15,104 bases of DNA from Thermoplasmata archaeon (GCA_030044105.1 JASHWL010000184.1:1-15104); one strand, 5' to 3'; shown: positions 1 to 7,181, counted from the first letter of the stretch. Program-made: numbers and translations. Notes: generated from the sequence alone by a model not told the origin.

Positions 1-930
1 GTGACCGGGGGCGCCGGCGCGATCGGATCGGTCCTGGTGCGGGCGCTGCTCGCGTCCGGCGCGCGCGTGCGCGTGGTCGACAATCTCTCGAGCGGACGGC
101 GCGAGAACCTCCCGGCGCCGGACGGCGAGCGACTCTCGATCACGGTCGCGGACCTGAAGGATCCCGAGCAGTACGCCGCGACGCTCGAGGGCGCCGGGGC
201 CGTCTGGCACCTCGCGGCCAACGGGGACATCCGGCGCGGGACCGCGAACCCGCGCATCGACCTCGAGGAGGGGACGATCGCCTCCTCCCTCCTCCTCGAA
301 GAGATCCGGCGGCACGACGTGCCGGCCGCGCGCTTCTCCTCGTCGAGCGTCGTCTACGGCTGGCCGACGGTCCTCCCGACGCCGGAGGAGTACGGGCCGC
401 TCGAGCCCCAGTCGTTCTACGCCGCGTCCAAGCTGGCGGTCGAGGGGCTGTTCAGCGCCTACGGGCACAGCTACGGGCTCACGACCCACCTGTTCCGGTT
501 CGCGAACATCATCGGCCCGTACATGTCCCGCGGGATCCTGTTCGACTTCTTCGACAAGCTCCGACGCGACCCCACACGGCTCGAGGTCCTCGGCGACGGA
601 CAGCAGTCGAAGAGCTACCTGCGGACCGAGGACTGCGTGGACGGGATGCTGCGGGCGGTCGCCGCGACGCACGACCCCGTGAACATCTTCAACCTCGGGA
701 CCCGGGACCGGACCTCGGTCCGGACGATCGCCGAGAAGGTCGTCGCCGCGCACGGGGGCGGCGCCCGGATCACGTACACCGGCGGCGAGCGGGGATGGAC
801 GGGGGACGTGCCGGTCCAGCTGCTCTCCATCGAGCGGATGGAACGCCTCGGATGGTCGCCCCGGAACTCCAGCGACGCCGCGATCGACCGGACCATCGCG
901 GAGATGCGCGCCGCCCGCGCGCCGGGCTAG
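1..930 (+). CDS. NAD-dependent epimerase/dehydratase (nucleotide-sugar SDR), 5' partial
   Basis: Extended short-chain dehydrogenase of the UDP-glucose 4-epimerase/dehydratase type, which interconverts or modifies nucleotide sugars for surface glycans. The visible 309 residues begin directly at the Rossmann glycine motif (TGGAGAIGS, residues 2-10). Family members normally have several residues (a first beta strand) before it, so the GTG at base 1 is probably internal and the gene starts upstream of the window. Other landmarks are DNLSSG (27-32), the LAANGDIR stretch (71-78), a serine-rich SSSSVVYG segment (113-120) and the catalytic YAASK (Tyr140, Lys144). The C-terminal substrate domain is complete, ending at TAG 928-930. 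It is convergent with the GT4 gene, and the two stop codons share the palindrome CTAG. The exact sugar substrate cannot be told from sequence. Confidence 0.9.
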   Translation: MTGGAGAIGSVLVRALLASGARVRVVDNLSSGRRENLPAPDGERLSITVADLKDPEQYAATLEGAGAVWHLAANGDIRRGTANPRIDLEEGTIASSLLLEEIRRHDVPAARFSSSSVVYGWPTVLPTPEEYGPLEPQSFYAASKLAVEGLFSAYGHSYGLTTHLFRFANIIGPYMSRGILFDFFDKLRRDPTRLEVLGDGQQSKSYLRTEDCVDGMLRAVAATHDPVNIFNLGTRDRTSVRTIAEKVVAAHGGGARITYTGGERGWTGDVPVQLLSIERMERLGWSPRNSSDAAIDRTIAEMRAARAPG

Positions 931-1955
931 CCGCCCGCGGCCACGGCGCGGTAGACCTGAAGATAGCGGTCGACCACCGACGGCCACGAGAAACGGGCGG
1001 CCGCGTCCGCGCGCGCGGCCTCGCCCATCCGCCGGCGCAGTCCGGCGTCCGCCGCCAGCTCCGTCGCCCGGGCCCGGAGCCCCGCGCGGAAGGCCCCGAC
1101 GTCCGCGTCGCCGAGGACCCAGCCGGTCCGACCGTCCTCCACGAGGCCCTCGATCGCCGGTCCTCCGAGCACCGGGAGCCCGGCGGCGAGACCCTGGACG
1201 ACCGCGCCCGGGAGGAGCTCGGCCGCGCTGGGATGCACCAGCAGATCGCTGATGGCGAACTGCCGGTCGAGCACGTCGGGCCGGACCTCGCCGGCGACCG
1301 TGACGTGCGGACCCGCGGCGCGGAGCCGGGCCGCGTAGGCGGGGTCCGCGATCGGACCGAGGAGGGTGAGGCGGAGGCCCGTGCCCGCCAGCGCGTCGGC
1401 TGCGACTTCCCAGCGCTTGAACGGCGCGACCACGCCCACCCCGAGCGCGGCGCTCCCGGTACGCGCGTCCCAGTCGGGGCGGAACCGGGAGGTGTCGACC
1501 CCGAACGGGATGACGGCGATCGGACGGCGCGTCGTACCCACGGCGGACGCCATGGTGCGCGCGAGGCGCGCGGTCAGCGCGACCGGCGCGCTCGCCCTAC
1601 GGACCGCGCGCTTCTCGAGCCAGTAGCCCCAGCGGTGCGACCACCGCTCCCGGAAGTACCAGTGTCGGGAGTGCGTCGTGTAGACGTACGGGAGATGTCG
1701 GCCCGCGAGCCGGTTCCCGACGACGGGGGAGTTCGCGTGCAGCACGTCGTACCGCACCGATCGGAGGAGACCCGGGAGCGCGCGCGCGAACGGGTACTCG
1801 TCCCGCTGTCGACCGTGCCGGACCTGGTTGACCACGATCGCGTCATGGCCCGCCGCCGTGAGCGCCGCCTGCAGGTCCGCCAGGAACCGTTCCGTGCCGC
1901 CGTAGCCGGTCGGGGGGATCGGGTGCACTCCGCCACCGATCAGCACGACCCGCAC
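927..1955 (-). CDS. GT4-type (group 1) glycosyltransferase
   Basis: Glycosyltransferase with GT-B fold, family GT4-like, expected to move a sugar from a nucleotide donor to a glycan or lipid acceptor at the inner face of the membrane. It has 342 residues, a normal family length. The N-terminal domain opens with a beta strand and the donor/acceptor loop GYGGTER (17-23). The C-terminal domain carries HPSAAELLPG (241-250), GLAAGLPVLG (255-264) and a TGWVL segment (277-281). At the usual EX7E position Glu246 is present, but the second Glu is replaced by Gln254. The GTG start at 1955 was chosen because it precedes the first Rossmann strand and lies about 25 bases downstream of a TTAA box (1979-1982), which fits a leaderless transcript. 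The frame stays open far upstream, but that part is low-complexity Arg/Pro/Gly and overlaps the divergent GT2 gene. Confidence 0.85.
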   Translation of the reverse strand: MRVVLIGGGVHPIPPTGYGGTERFLADLQAALTAAGHDAIVVNQVRHGRQRDEYPFARALPGLLRSVRYDVLHANSPVVGNRLAGRHLPYVYTTHSRHWYFRERWSHRWGYWLEKRAVRRASAPVALTARLARTMASAVGTTRRPIAVIPFGVDTSRFRPDWDARTGSAALGVGVVAPFKRWEVAADALAGTGLRLTLLGPIADPAYAARLRAAGPHVTVAGEVRPDVLDRQFAISDLLVHPSAAELLPGAVVQGLAAGLPVLGGPAIEGLVEDGRTGWVLGDADVGAFRAGLRARATELAADAGLRRRMGEAARADAAARFSWPSVVDRYLQVYRAVAAGG

Positions 1956-1978
1956 GCCCGCGCTACGGGGCCACGGGA

Positions 1979-1982
1979 TTAA
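1979..1982. promoter_or_regulatory. TATA-like box in the GT4/GT2 divergent region
   Basis: The short AT stretch GATTAAGG (1977-1984) is the only AT-rich spot in the 83-base gap between the two divergent glycosyltransferase genes. Its centre is about 25 bases from the GTG start of the minus-strand GT4 gene, the spacing expected for a leaderless archaeal transcript. It could also serve the plus-strand GT2 gene (start 2039), giving a leader of about 30 bases that contains GGAGG at 2020-2024. That second use is inference. Confidence 0.5.
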
Positions 1983-2038
1983 GGCATACCGTTCCTGAGG
2001 GACCGGAGCGGAGGGGTTCGGAGGCTCCGGGCGGCGCC

Positions 2039-2863
2039 ATGGCGACGGTCTGCGTGGAGATCGCCGTGCGCGACGATCCGCGTCTCCCCGACGCGCTGGC
2101 CTCGCTCGCGGCCCAGACGCGTCGACCGGAGCGCGTGCTGATCGCGGCATCGCCCGCGACGCCCGAGCCGCTCCTCGCGACCGCCCGGACGCGGGGGGCC
2201 GGCCTGTCGATCGACGTGGCCCGCTACCCGGGGGGCGTCGTGGATGCCCGGGCGGCCTCGCTGGGGCAGGTCCGTGAGGAGATCCTCGTCTTCCTGGACT
2301 CGGACGAGCGGGCCCCGCCCGAGTGGCTGGGCCGGCTCGTTGCGCCCGTGGAGGACGGTCGCGCGACGTTCTCCGCGGGGCCGACGCGGCCGGCCGGGAC
2401 CCCCACCACTCCCTACGCGCGGTACGCCGACCTGCTGGAGGCCACGATCTACGAGGACCTCGTGCCGCGCCGTGTGACCTACGTGCCGCTGCAGAACTCG
2501 GCCTGGCGCGCGGCGGACCTCCGGGCGCTCGGCTTCGATCCCCGCATCCCGTACGCGGAGGATCACGACCTCGAGGTCCGCGCCGAGCGGGCGGGCGGCC
2601 GGGGGCTGTTCGTCCCCGAGGCCTGGGTCTACCACGACAAGAGCGACGAGCGGAGCTTCGCCCGATGGGCGCGGAAGCGGTACCGCTACCTCGTGGCGAT
2701 GGCGATGTCGCTGATGAAGAACGGGGAGCTGGGCGGCCGCCTCGGGGAGTCCCGCCGCCCCGTCCGCCATCCGCTGCGCTACGTCGAGGCGATGATGAAG
2801 CCGATCGCGCTCGTGCACGCGACGATCCGCTGGCGTCGCGTCCGCGGCCACGCGGCCGGGTGA
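2039..2863 (+). CDS. GT2-type glycosyltransferase
   Basis: Glycosyltransferase of family GT2 (GT-A fold), expected to use a nucleotide-sugar donor and a divalent metal. It has 274 residues. The N-terminal nucleotide-binding half is followed by the metal-binding LDSDERAPPEWL segment (86-97, DxD-type DSD at 87-89) and the probable catalytic-base region AEDHDLEVRA (173-182). A basic, Arg/Tyr/Trp-rich stretch (about 198-220) and a C-terminal amphipathic region (about 240-265) could sit on the membrane; no clear transmembrane helix is seen. The ATG at 2039 begins just before the first beta strand. It is divergent from the GT4 gene, so with the epimerase it forms a small glycan-assembly group. The acceptor cannot be inferred. 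Confidence 0.85.
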   Translation: MATVCVEIAVRDDPRLPDALASLAAQTRRPERVLIAASPATPEPLLATARTRGAGLSIDVARYPGGVVDARAASLGQVREEILVFLDSDERAPPEWLGRLVAPVEDGRATFSAGPTRPAGTPTTPYARYADLLEATIYEDLVPRRVTYVPLQNSAWRAADLRALGFDPRIPYAEDHDLEVRAERAGGRGLFVPEAWVYHDKSDERSFARWARKRYRYLVAMAMSLMKNGELGGRLGESRRPVRHPLRYVEAMMKPIALVHATIRWRRVRGHAAG

Positions 2864-2908
2864 GCTCGCGCCCCGGTCCAGCCCTCGGCGGCGGTCGCGC
2901 GCGGAAAA

Positions 2909-2915
2909 CCTTAAG
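2909..2915 (+). promoter_or_regulatory. TATA-like box for the FKBP gene
   Basis: CCTTAAG preceded by GGAAAA (2903-2908, a possible BRE-like element). The box centre is 27 bases before the ATG at 2939, which predicts a leaderless transcript. Confidence 0.65.
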
Positions 2916-2938
2916 CAAGCACCCGGTTCGGCGGGGCG

Positions 2939-3829
2939 ATGTCCGCCGAGGCCGCGAGCGCTCCCGACGTCACCAAGACCGGTGACCTCGTGCACCTCGA
3001 CTTCGACCTGTGGGCCGAGGGCGGGGGCCGTACCGAGCTCATCGACACGACACACGAGGAGGTCGCGCAGCAGGCCAACGCCCAGGTGCCGGCGGGTCAG
3101 AAGTGGGGCCCGCGACCCCACGCCATCGGCGGCGAGTACTTCCCCGGCGGGATCGAGGGCGCGCTCGCGGGGCTCCCGATCGGCGAGGAGGTCGTCCGCG
3201 AGTTCGCTCCGGCCGAGGCGTTCGGGGAGCGGGACCCGAACCTGATCGAGCTGTTCTCGATGCACGAGGTCTCGCGCCTTCCCGAGATGCGGCGCGAGGA
3301 TGCGCACCTCGATATCGGGACCGTGCTCACCATCGAGGGCCGGCGCGGGCGCGTCGTCTCGCTGACCGCCGCGCGGGTGCGCGTCGACTTCAACCCGCCG
3401 TTCGCGGGGCGCAAGGTGAAGGGGACGTTCAAGGTCGTCGACCGGATCACCGAGCCCGCCGAGCAGGTCCGCGGGATCCTCGAACTCCAGTACGGGCGCG
3501 GTTCGGAGTTCCACATCGAGACGCACGACAAGACGATCACGATCCGGGTGCCGGACCGCTCGAAGTTCGACATCGGATGGATGGCGACCAAGCCCCGGGT
3601 CATCGACCGGTTGCGGACGACGCTCCATCCCCACACCATCCGCCTCGTCGAGGAGTACGTGACGCCCACGCCCGAGAAGGCGGAGAAGGGCGAGAAGTCC
3701 GACAAGCCCGCGGCCGAGACCCCCCCGGCCGAGACGGCGACCGCCGCGACCCCGGCGGCGACGGACGCGCCCGCGGCACCGGCCCGGCACCCCCGGAAGG
3801 CGCCGAAGGCGGCCGCGCCGCCCGAGTGA
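2939..3829 (+). CDS. FKBP-type peptidyl-prolyl cis-trans isomerase, long archaeal form
   Basis: Peptidyl-prolyl isomerase and probable folding chaperone, 296 residues, cytoplasmic (no signal peptide or membrane helix). The FKBP core starts around residue 14 (GDLVHLDFDLWAE) and carries the family signature FPGGIEGALAGLPIGEE (68-84), then PAEAFGERDP (91-100). A SlyD-type insert-in-flap chaperone domain follows (about 105-150), returning to the core at DFNPPFAGRKVKG (150-162). A further archaeal-specific C-terminal domain (about 170-240) resembles that of the long archaeal FKBPs. The last 55 residues (about 243-296) are Ala/Pro/Glu/Lys-rich and probably disordered. The gene stands alone with its own promoter. 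The ATG at 2939 fits a leaderless start. Confidence 0.92.
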   Translation: MSAEAASAPDVTKTGDLVHLDFDLWAEGGGRTELIDTTHEEVAQQANAQVPAGQKWGPRPHAIGGEYFPGGIEGALAGLPIGEEVVREFAPAEAFGERDPNLIELFSMHEVSRLPEMRREDAHLDIGTVLTIEGRRGRVVSLTAARVRVDFNPPFAGRKVKGTFKVVDRITEPAEQVRGILELQYGRGSEFHIETHDKTITIRVPDRSKFDIGWMATKPRVIDRLRTTLHPHTIRLVEEYVTPTPEKAEKGEKSDKPAAETPPAETATAATPAATDAPAAPARHPRKAPKAAAPPE

Positions 3830-3865
3830 CCGGGCCCGGGTCCCTCCGCGAACGAACCTAGGCCT

Positions 3866-3871
3866 CTTGAA
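3866..3871 (+). promoter_or_regulatory. Weak TATA-like box before the 41-residue membrane protein gene
   Basis: CTTGAA lies about 25 bases before the ATG at 3894, the spacing seen at other leaderless starts in this window. It is a poorer match than the CTTAAG-type boxes elsewhere. Confidence 0.4.
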
Positions 3872-3893
3872 CCGGTCCGCCGTCGGCGGGGCG

Positions 3894-4019
3894 ATGCCCG
3901 AGGCCGTGCCGAAGCCCTCGCTCGCGTTCACGGTCGCCATCTTCGTGGTCGCGGCCGCGGTCGGGATCGCCATCATCTGGCTCGGGATGACCGGGCATAT
4001 CGGCGGCCCTATCCCGTGA
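3894..4019 (+). CDS. Small single-pass membrane protein, 41 residues, function unknown
   Basis: Short reading frame ATG 3894 to TGA 4017-4019, giving 41 residues. A short polar N-terminus (MPEAVPKPS) is followed by one strongly hydrophobic helix (about residues 10-30, ending in IIWLG) and a Gly/His/Pro-ended tail (GMTGHIGGPIP). The start context is identical for 14 bases (3883-3896) to that of the FKBP gene (2928-2941), and a weak TATA-like element lies at the leaderless distance. I do not recognise the family. The length and topology recall small secretion or energy-complex subunits such as Sec61-beta or SecE, but their sequence motifs are absent. Support comes from membrane-helix composition and promoter spacing; the shortness leaves real doubt. 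Confidence 0.6.
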   Translation: MPEAVPKPSLAFTVAIFVVAAAVGIAIIWLGMTGHIGGPIP

Positions 4020-4047
4020 TCCGGCCCCCGGTTCGTGCCGGGGACGG

Positions 4048-4052
4048 ATAAA
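4048..4052 (+). promoter_or_regulatory. TATA-like box for the 43-residue membrane protein gene
   Basis: ATAAA within GGATAAACC is the only AT-rich element in the 55-base gap. Its centre is 25 bases before the ATG at 4075, predicting a leaderless transcript. Confidence 0.55.
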
Positions 4053-4074
4053 CCGGGGCGCGGGTCACCGGCCG

Positions 4075-4206
4075 ATGGTGGCCTCGAACGCCCGGATCAT
4101 GGACGCCGATGACCGGGGGGCCAACAAGGGCTGGATCGCGGGCGCCATCGTGATCCTGATCGTGCTCGTGATCGGCGCGGTCCTCTGGTTCAGCTTCCAC
4201 CCGTAG
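4075..4206 (+). CDS. Small single-pass membrane protein, 43 residues, function unknown
   Basis: Short frame from ATG 4075 to TAG 4204-4206. The N-terminal 18 residues are charged (several Asp and Arg, NKGW at 17-20), followed by a single Ile/Val/Leu-rich helix (about 20-39) and the short end FSFHP. The charge pattern suggests one membrane-spanning segment with the N-terminus probably cytoplasmic, although orientation is uncertain. An alternative in-frame ATG at residue 9 exists; the first ATG fits the TATA spacing better. It is the second of two consecutive tiny membrane-protein genes, and its last 17 bases overlap the convergent methyltransferase gene. The family is not recognised. Confidence 0.6.
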   Translation: MVASNARIMDADDRGANKGWIAGAIVILIVLVIGAVLWFSFHP

Positions 4207-4747
4207 CGTCGGACGGGCGCGGCGGGAACCGGTAGAGGTAGACGTCCGTCTCCGGGTCGTACGCGTCGGGGACCCAGGCGCGCACCGGGTGGACGTGGCT
4301 GACCAGGCGGGCGCCGGGCCGCAGCTCGCGCTCCAGCTTCGGCCGGAGCCGTCGCATCGCGCCCGGCCACAGGAACGCCGTCACCACGGTCGCGTCGTGG
4401 AAGTCGAGCCGGAAGAAGTCGCCCCAGCGGACGGTGACGAGGTCTCCGAACGGACCGAGGGCGCGCCGCAGGCGCAGCACGAGCACCCGGATCGGCTCGA
4501 CCTCGACCGCGATCACCCGCGCGCGGTAGATCCGCGCTGCTCGGAAGACGATCGCCCCCGTGCCGGCGCCGAGGTCGTAGAGCGTGTCGCGCTCCCCGAG
4601 CTCCGCGAACCGCAGCATGGTCGCGACGGAGCGCCGCGGGGTCGGCTGGTAGCCGGCGCCGAAGACGAACGAGGCGTAGACGAAGTAGGCGACCGCCGCG
4701 ATCGCGACGAACACCAGCCCCAGCAGGAGGAACGGCGACACGCCCAT
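4190..4747 (-). CDS. Membrane-anchored FAM173-like SAM-dependent methyltransferase
   Basis: Class I S-adenosylmethionine-dependent methyltransferase, 185 residues. An N-terminal transmembrane helix (about 5-30) precedes a PTPRRSVATML segment (35-45), the SAM-binding motif I DLGAGTG (58-64), the acidic strand-2 end VEVEP (81-85), and a distinctive C-terminal block: FLWPGAMRRL (125-134), PKLERELRPGARLVSH (136-151), AWVP (157-160). This order (helix, TPxxxVxxML, motif I, FLxPxMxxLxPKLExEL, GxRxVSH, WxP) matches the FAM173 protein-lysine methyltransferases, whose eukaryotic members modify mitochondrial membrane proteins including the ATP synthase c-subunit. That is a family resemblance; the substrate here is unknown. 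It starts 10 bases after the meaB-like gene and is probably the last gene of that operon. Confidence 0.8.
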   Translation of the reverse strand: MGVSPFLLLGLVFVAIAAVAYFVYASFVFGAGYQPTPRRSVATMLRFAELGERDTLYDLGAGTGAIVFRAARIYRARVIAVEVEPIRVLVLRLRRALGPFGDLVTVRWGDFFRLDFHDATVVTAFLWPGAMRRLRPKLERELRPGARLVSHVHPVRAWVPDAYDPETDVYLYRFPPRPSDATGGS

Positions 4748-4757
4748 CGCGGCCTCC

Positions 4758-5723
4758 CTACCGGCCGCGGGCCACCGGGCGCGCGAGCCGGTCCGCGGCG
4801 GTGCGGGGGTCGATCGACCGGGCGACCACCCGGTCGAGGAGGTCCTTCAGCACGGGGTCGCGCTCGAGACGCTCGGCGAGCGCCCGGCCGACCTCCGCGC
4901 GCACGCGCTCGACGATCTCGACCGAGAGCCGGCGCCGCTCGTCGACCTCCCGCTGCCCGGACTTGTCGAGGAACTGCTCGTGCGCGTCCACCGCGTTCCA
5001 GAGCTCCTCGATCCCGCTCGGCGGCTGGGTCGACGTCGCGACCACGGGGGCCGACCAGCCGCCCGGACGGCCGCCGAGGCCGACGAGCTCGCGGAGGTCG
5101 CGGCGCGCGAGGTCGGCGCCCGGGAGATCGGCCTTGTTGACGCAGAAAACGTCCGCGATCTCGAAGAGACCGGCCTTGAGCGTCTGGACCTCGTCCCCGA
5201 GGTGCGGGACCAGCACGACCACGCTCGAGGTCGCGATGTTCCGGATCGCGATGTCCACCTGGCCGCTGCCGACGGTCTCCACGAGGATCACGTCGAAGCC
5301 CGCGGCCTCCATCAGGCGGGCGGCTTCGCGCGTCGCCGCCGCGACGCCGCCGGCCTCGCCGCGGCTCGCCATCGAGCGGAAGAACACGCCCGCATCGGTC
5401 GCGCTCCGCTCGAAGCGGATGCGGTCCCCGAGGACCGAGCCGCCGGTGTAGGGGCTCGACGGGTCGACCGCGATGATCCCGACGGTCCGGTCGAGCTCGC
5501 GCAGCCGGTTGACGAGGAGGTTGATGAGGCTCGACTTCCCGACGCCGAGCGGACCGGTGATCCCGACGATCGGGACCCGGCCCGTGCGCGGGTAGAGCGC
5601 GCGCGCGACCGCGGCGGCGCCGGGCCGATCGTCCTCGGCCTCGGAGATCGCGCGGGCGAGCGCCCGCCGGTCCCCGTCCAGGATGGCCCGGGCCGAGGCG
5701 GGCAGGCGCGCGGCCCCGGTCAT
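4758..5723 (-). CDS. meaB: MeaB/ArgK-type GTPase, methylmalonyl-CoA mutase chaperone
   Basis: G3E-family P-loop GTPase of 321 residues that assists adenosylcobalamin loading and protection of methylmalonyl-CoA mutase. Motifs in order: Walker A GPLGVGKSS (57-65), AVDPSSPYTGGSVLGDR (85-101), MASRGEAGG (118-126), the switch-like ETVGSGQ (149-155, usually ETVGVGQ), GDEVQTLKAG (176-185), EIADVFCVNKADL (188-200, with NKAD as the base-recognition motif), and a C-terminal helical dimerisation region. The ATG at 5723 overlaps the stop of the upstream mutase subunit in ATGA (5720-5723), so the two are very likely translationally coupled. The neighbour makes the mutase role much more likely than the older lysine/arginine/ornithine transport label for this family. 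The frame is open further upstream only as an antisense shadow of the mutase gene. Confidence 0.93.
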   Translation of the reverse strand: MTGAARLPASARAILDGDRRALARAISEAEDDRPGAAAVARALYPRTGRVPIVGITGPLGVGKSSLINLLVNRLRELDRTVGIIAVDPSSPYTGGSVLGDRIRFERSATDAGVFFRSMASRGEAGGVAAATREAARLMEAAGFDVILVETVGSGQVDIAIRNIATSSVVVLVPHLGDEVQTLKAGLFEIADVFCVNKADLPGADLARRDLRELVGLGGRPGGWSAPVVATSTQPPSGIEELWNAVDAHEQFLDKSGQREVDERRRLSVEIVERVRAEVGRALAERLERDPVLKDLLDRVVARSIDPRTAADRLARPVARGR

Positions 5724-6136
5724 TGGGCGGTGCGGGCCAGCTTCCGGGCGGTGGAGACGATCTCCTCGAGCGAGCTGCCGGGTCCGAAGATCGCCCGGAT
5801 GCCGGCCTTGCGGAGCCGACGGGCGTCCTCGTCGGGGATGATCCCCCCGGCGAACACCGGGATGTCGCCGGCGTGCTCGCGCTTCAGCAGCTGGAGGACC
5901 TTGGGAAAGAGGGCCATGTGGGCGCCCGAGAGGATCGAGAGCCCGATCAGGTCGACGTCCTCCTCGAGCGCCGCGCGGACGATCTCTTCGGGGGTCTGCC
6001 GGAGTCCCGCGTAGATGACCTCCATGCCGGCGTCCCGGAGCGCGCGGGCGACGACCTTCGCCCCCCGGTCGTGGCCGTCGAGCCCCGGCTTCGCGATCAG
6101 CACCCGGATCGGGGCGTCCTTCTCGTGCGGGGGCAC
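5720..6136 (-). CDS. Methylmalonyl-CoA mutase, cobalamin-binding (C-terminal) subunit
   Basis: Stand-alone B12-binding subunit (138 residues) of methylmalonyl-CoA mutase, which interconverts (R)-methylmalonyl-CoA and succinyl-CoA. The cobalamin-ligand motif DxHxxG is DGHDRG (20-25), with His22 the expected lower axial ligand of cobalt. The SxL motif is SILSG (67-71) and the nucleotide-tail glycines are in FAGG (95-98). Split large and small subunits are common in archaea; the catalytic large subunit is not in this window. The start is GTG 6136, with GAGGGAGA just upstream as a possible ribosome-binding site and an AT-rich box at 6172-6180. It leads the operon mutase small subunit - meaB - methyltransferase. 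Confidence 0.93.
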   Translation of the reverse strand: MPPHEKDAPIRVLIAKPGLDGHDRGAKVVARALRDAGMEVIYAGLRQTPEEIVRAALEEDVDLIGLSILSGAHMALFPKVLQLLKREHAGDIPVFAGGIIPDEDARRLRKAGIRAIFGPGSSLEEIVSTARKLARTAQ

Positions 6137-6171
6137 GCTCTCCCTCGGCCGAAGGACCGGGGCCGGCGGTC

Positions 6172-6180
6172 AAAAGCTTT
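6172..6180 (-). promoter_or_regulatory. AT-rich promoter element upstream of the mutase operon
   Basis: AAAAGCTTT (plus strand) is the only AT-rich run between the mutase subunit and the prepilin peptidase genes. It is about 40 bases upstream of the GTG at 6136. This would give a short leader of about 12-15 bases containing the purine-rich GAGGGAGA. Confidence 0.45.
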
Positions 6181-6218
6181 CGCGTGCGGCGGTGCGACGA
6201 CCGGCCGCGGCGCGGGGC

Positions 6219-7136
6219 TCACGCGAGCGCGATCAGGTCGAGCACGAGGTTCCCGGCGAGGAGCGCCGCGATCGCGCCGGCGGCCATCAGGACGACGAAC
6301 GGGATCTGCGGGGTCACCCACACGCGTCGGACCCCCCGTTGGCTCAGCTCGGCCGCCAGGCGTTCGCGCTCCCGCTGATCGTCCTCGGCGGTCTCGAGCT
6401 CGTCGCGGGGCGTCGCGCCCACCGAGAGGGGATCCTTCAGCCACACGAACCGGTGCGGGATCTCGGCGACGGGCAGCATGTAGCCGGTGAACCCCGACGG
6501 GAACCGGAACTCCCGCCGCGCCAGGTTGCGCGCCGCGATCGCGATCGGGATCGCGAGGGACAGGAGCGCGGCGTTCATCAGGAGGTTGACCGCGAACGGA
6601 AGGAACGCGAGGACGAGCGCGAACGAGCCGGACAGGGGGAGCAGCACGCTCGCGAACGTCGGCAGCACCAGGGCCGCGATCATCAGGGCCTTCGCGTCGG
6701 CCCCGCCGTAGAGGACGCCGGCCTCGAACAGCCCCCGCGCGAACAGCACGCTCACGAGGACCGCGAGGACCGCCCACGGGACCCCGGTCGCGGACACGCC
6801 CCAGTGCACGACCGCGACGGCGAGGCCCACGATCACGGCCGCGTAGAGCCCCGCCTCGAGGAGATCCGCCGACGCCTCCCCGCGGGGGCCGAGCGCCGCG
6901 TCCCACGCGACCACGTGCTGGAGCGTGAAGGCGGCGACGACGATCCAGGCGACGACCGGCAGGAGGCCGCCGGGGGCCAGCGCGACGGCTCCCAGCCCGG
7001 CGCCCAGCACGCCCATGAGCTGCCAGACCCGATCGGAGACCTCGCGGGTCCGAAGGTCCGACGCCGCCGCGTAGCCGAACCCCCCGACGACGACGGCGAT
7101 CTCGACGCCGAGGATCACCTCCGACGCGCCGACCAA
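6219..7136 (-). CDS. Prepilin/preflagellin peptidase, A24 aspartic membrane protease
   Basis: Polytopic membrane protein of 305 residues with the two aspartates expected of type IV prepilin and preflagellin peptidases (TFPP, family A24): Asp27 in SDLRTREVSDRVW (26-38), and Asp147 in GGADAK (144-149), the family's GxGD-type motif. These enzymes cut class III signal peptides of pilins and archaellins at the cytoplasmic face. Hydrophobic helices surround both motifs. A large cytoplasmic-looking charged loop (about 205-275) precedes a final helix (about 279-303). The start assigned is TTG at 7136, an uncommon codon; GTG codons lie just downstream, so the N-terminus is uncertain by a few residues. 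The exported protein at 7253 is divergent from it. Confidence 0.85.
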   Translation of the reverse strand: MVGASEVILGVEIAVVVGGFGYAAASDLRTREVSDRVWQLMGVLGAGLGAVALAPGGLLPVVAWIVVAAFTLQHVVAWDAALGPRGEASADLLEAGLYAAVIVGLAVAVVHWGVSATGVPWAVLAVLVSVLFARGLFEAGVLYGGADAKALMIAALVLPTFASVLLPLSGSFALVLAFLPFAVNLLMNAALLSLAIPIAIAARNLARREFRFPSGFTGYMLPVAEIPHRFVWLKDPLSVGATPRDELETAEDDQRERERLAAELSQRGVRRVWVTPQIPFVVLMAAGAIAALLAGNLVLDLIALA

Positions 7137-7175
7137 GGTCCGGGCTCCCGCCCGGTCGCGACGGGGCCTCCTCCT

Positions 7176-7181
7176 CTTAAG
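7176..7181 (-). promoter_or_regulatory. TATA-like box for the prepilin peptidase gene
   Basis: The palindrome CTTAAG stands alone in the 116-base divergent spacer (7137-7252). Its centre is about 42 bases upstream of the TTG at 7136, which implies a leader of about 15 bases. It is too far (about 75 bases) from the plus-strand start to be the leaderless promoter of the exported-protein gene. Confidence 0.5.

Noticed and set aside
1979..3976. A 665-codon minus-strand open frame
   Set aside because: It lies antisense to the GT2 and FKBP genes and its translation is low-complexity Arg/Gly/Leu/Asp without any domain pattern, a typical artefact of GC-rich DNA.
3894..4019. Identification of the 41-residue protein as SecE or Sec61-beta
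   Set aside because: Only size and a single helix match; the conserved residues of those subunits are absent.
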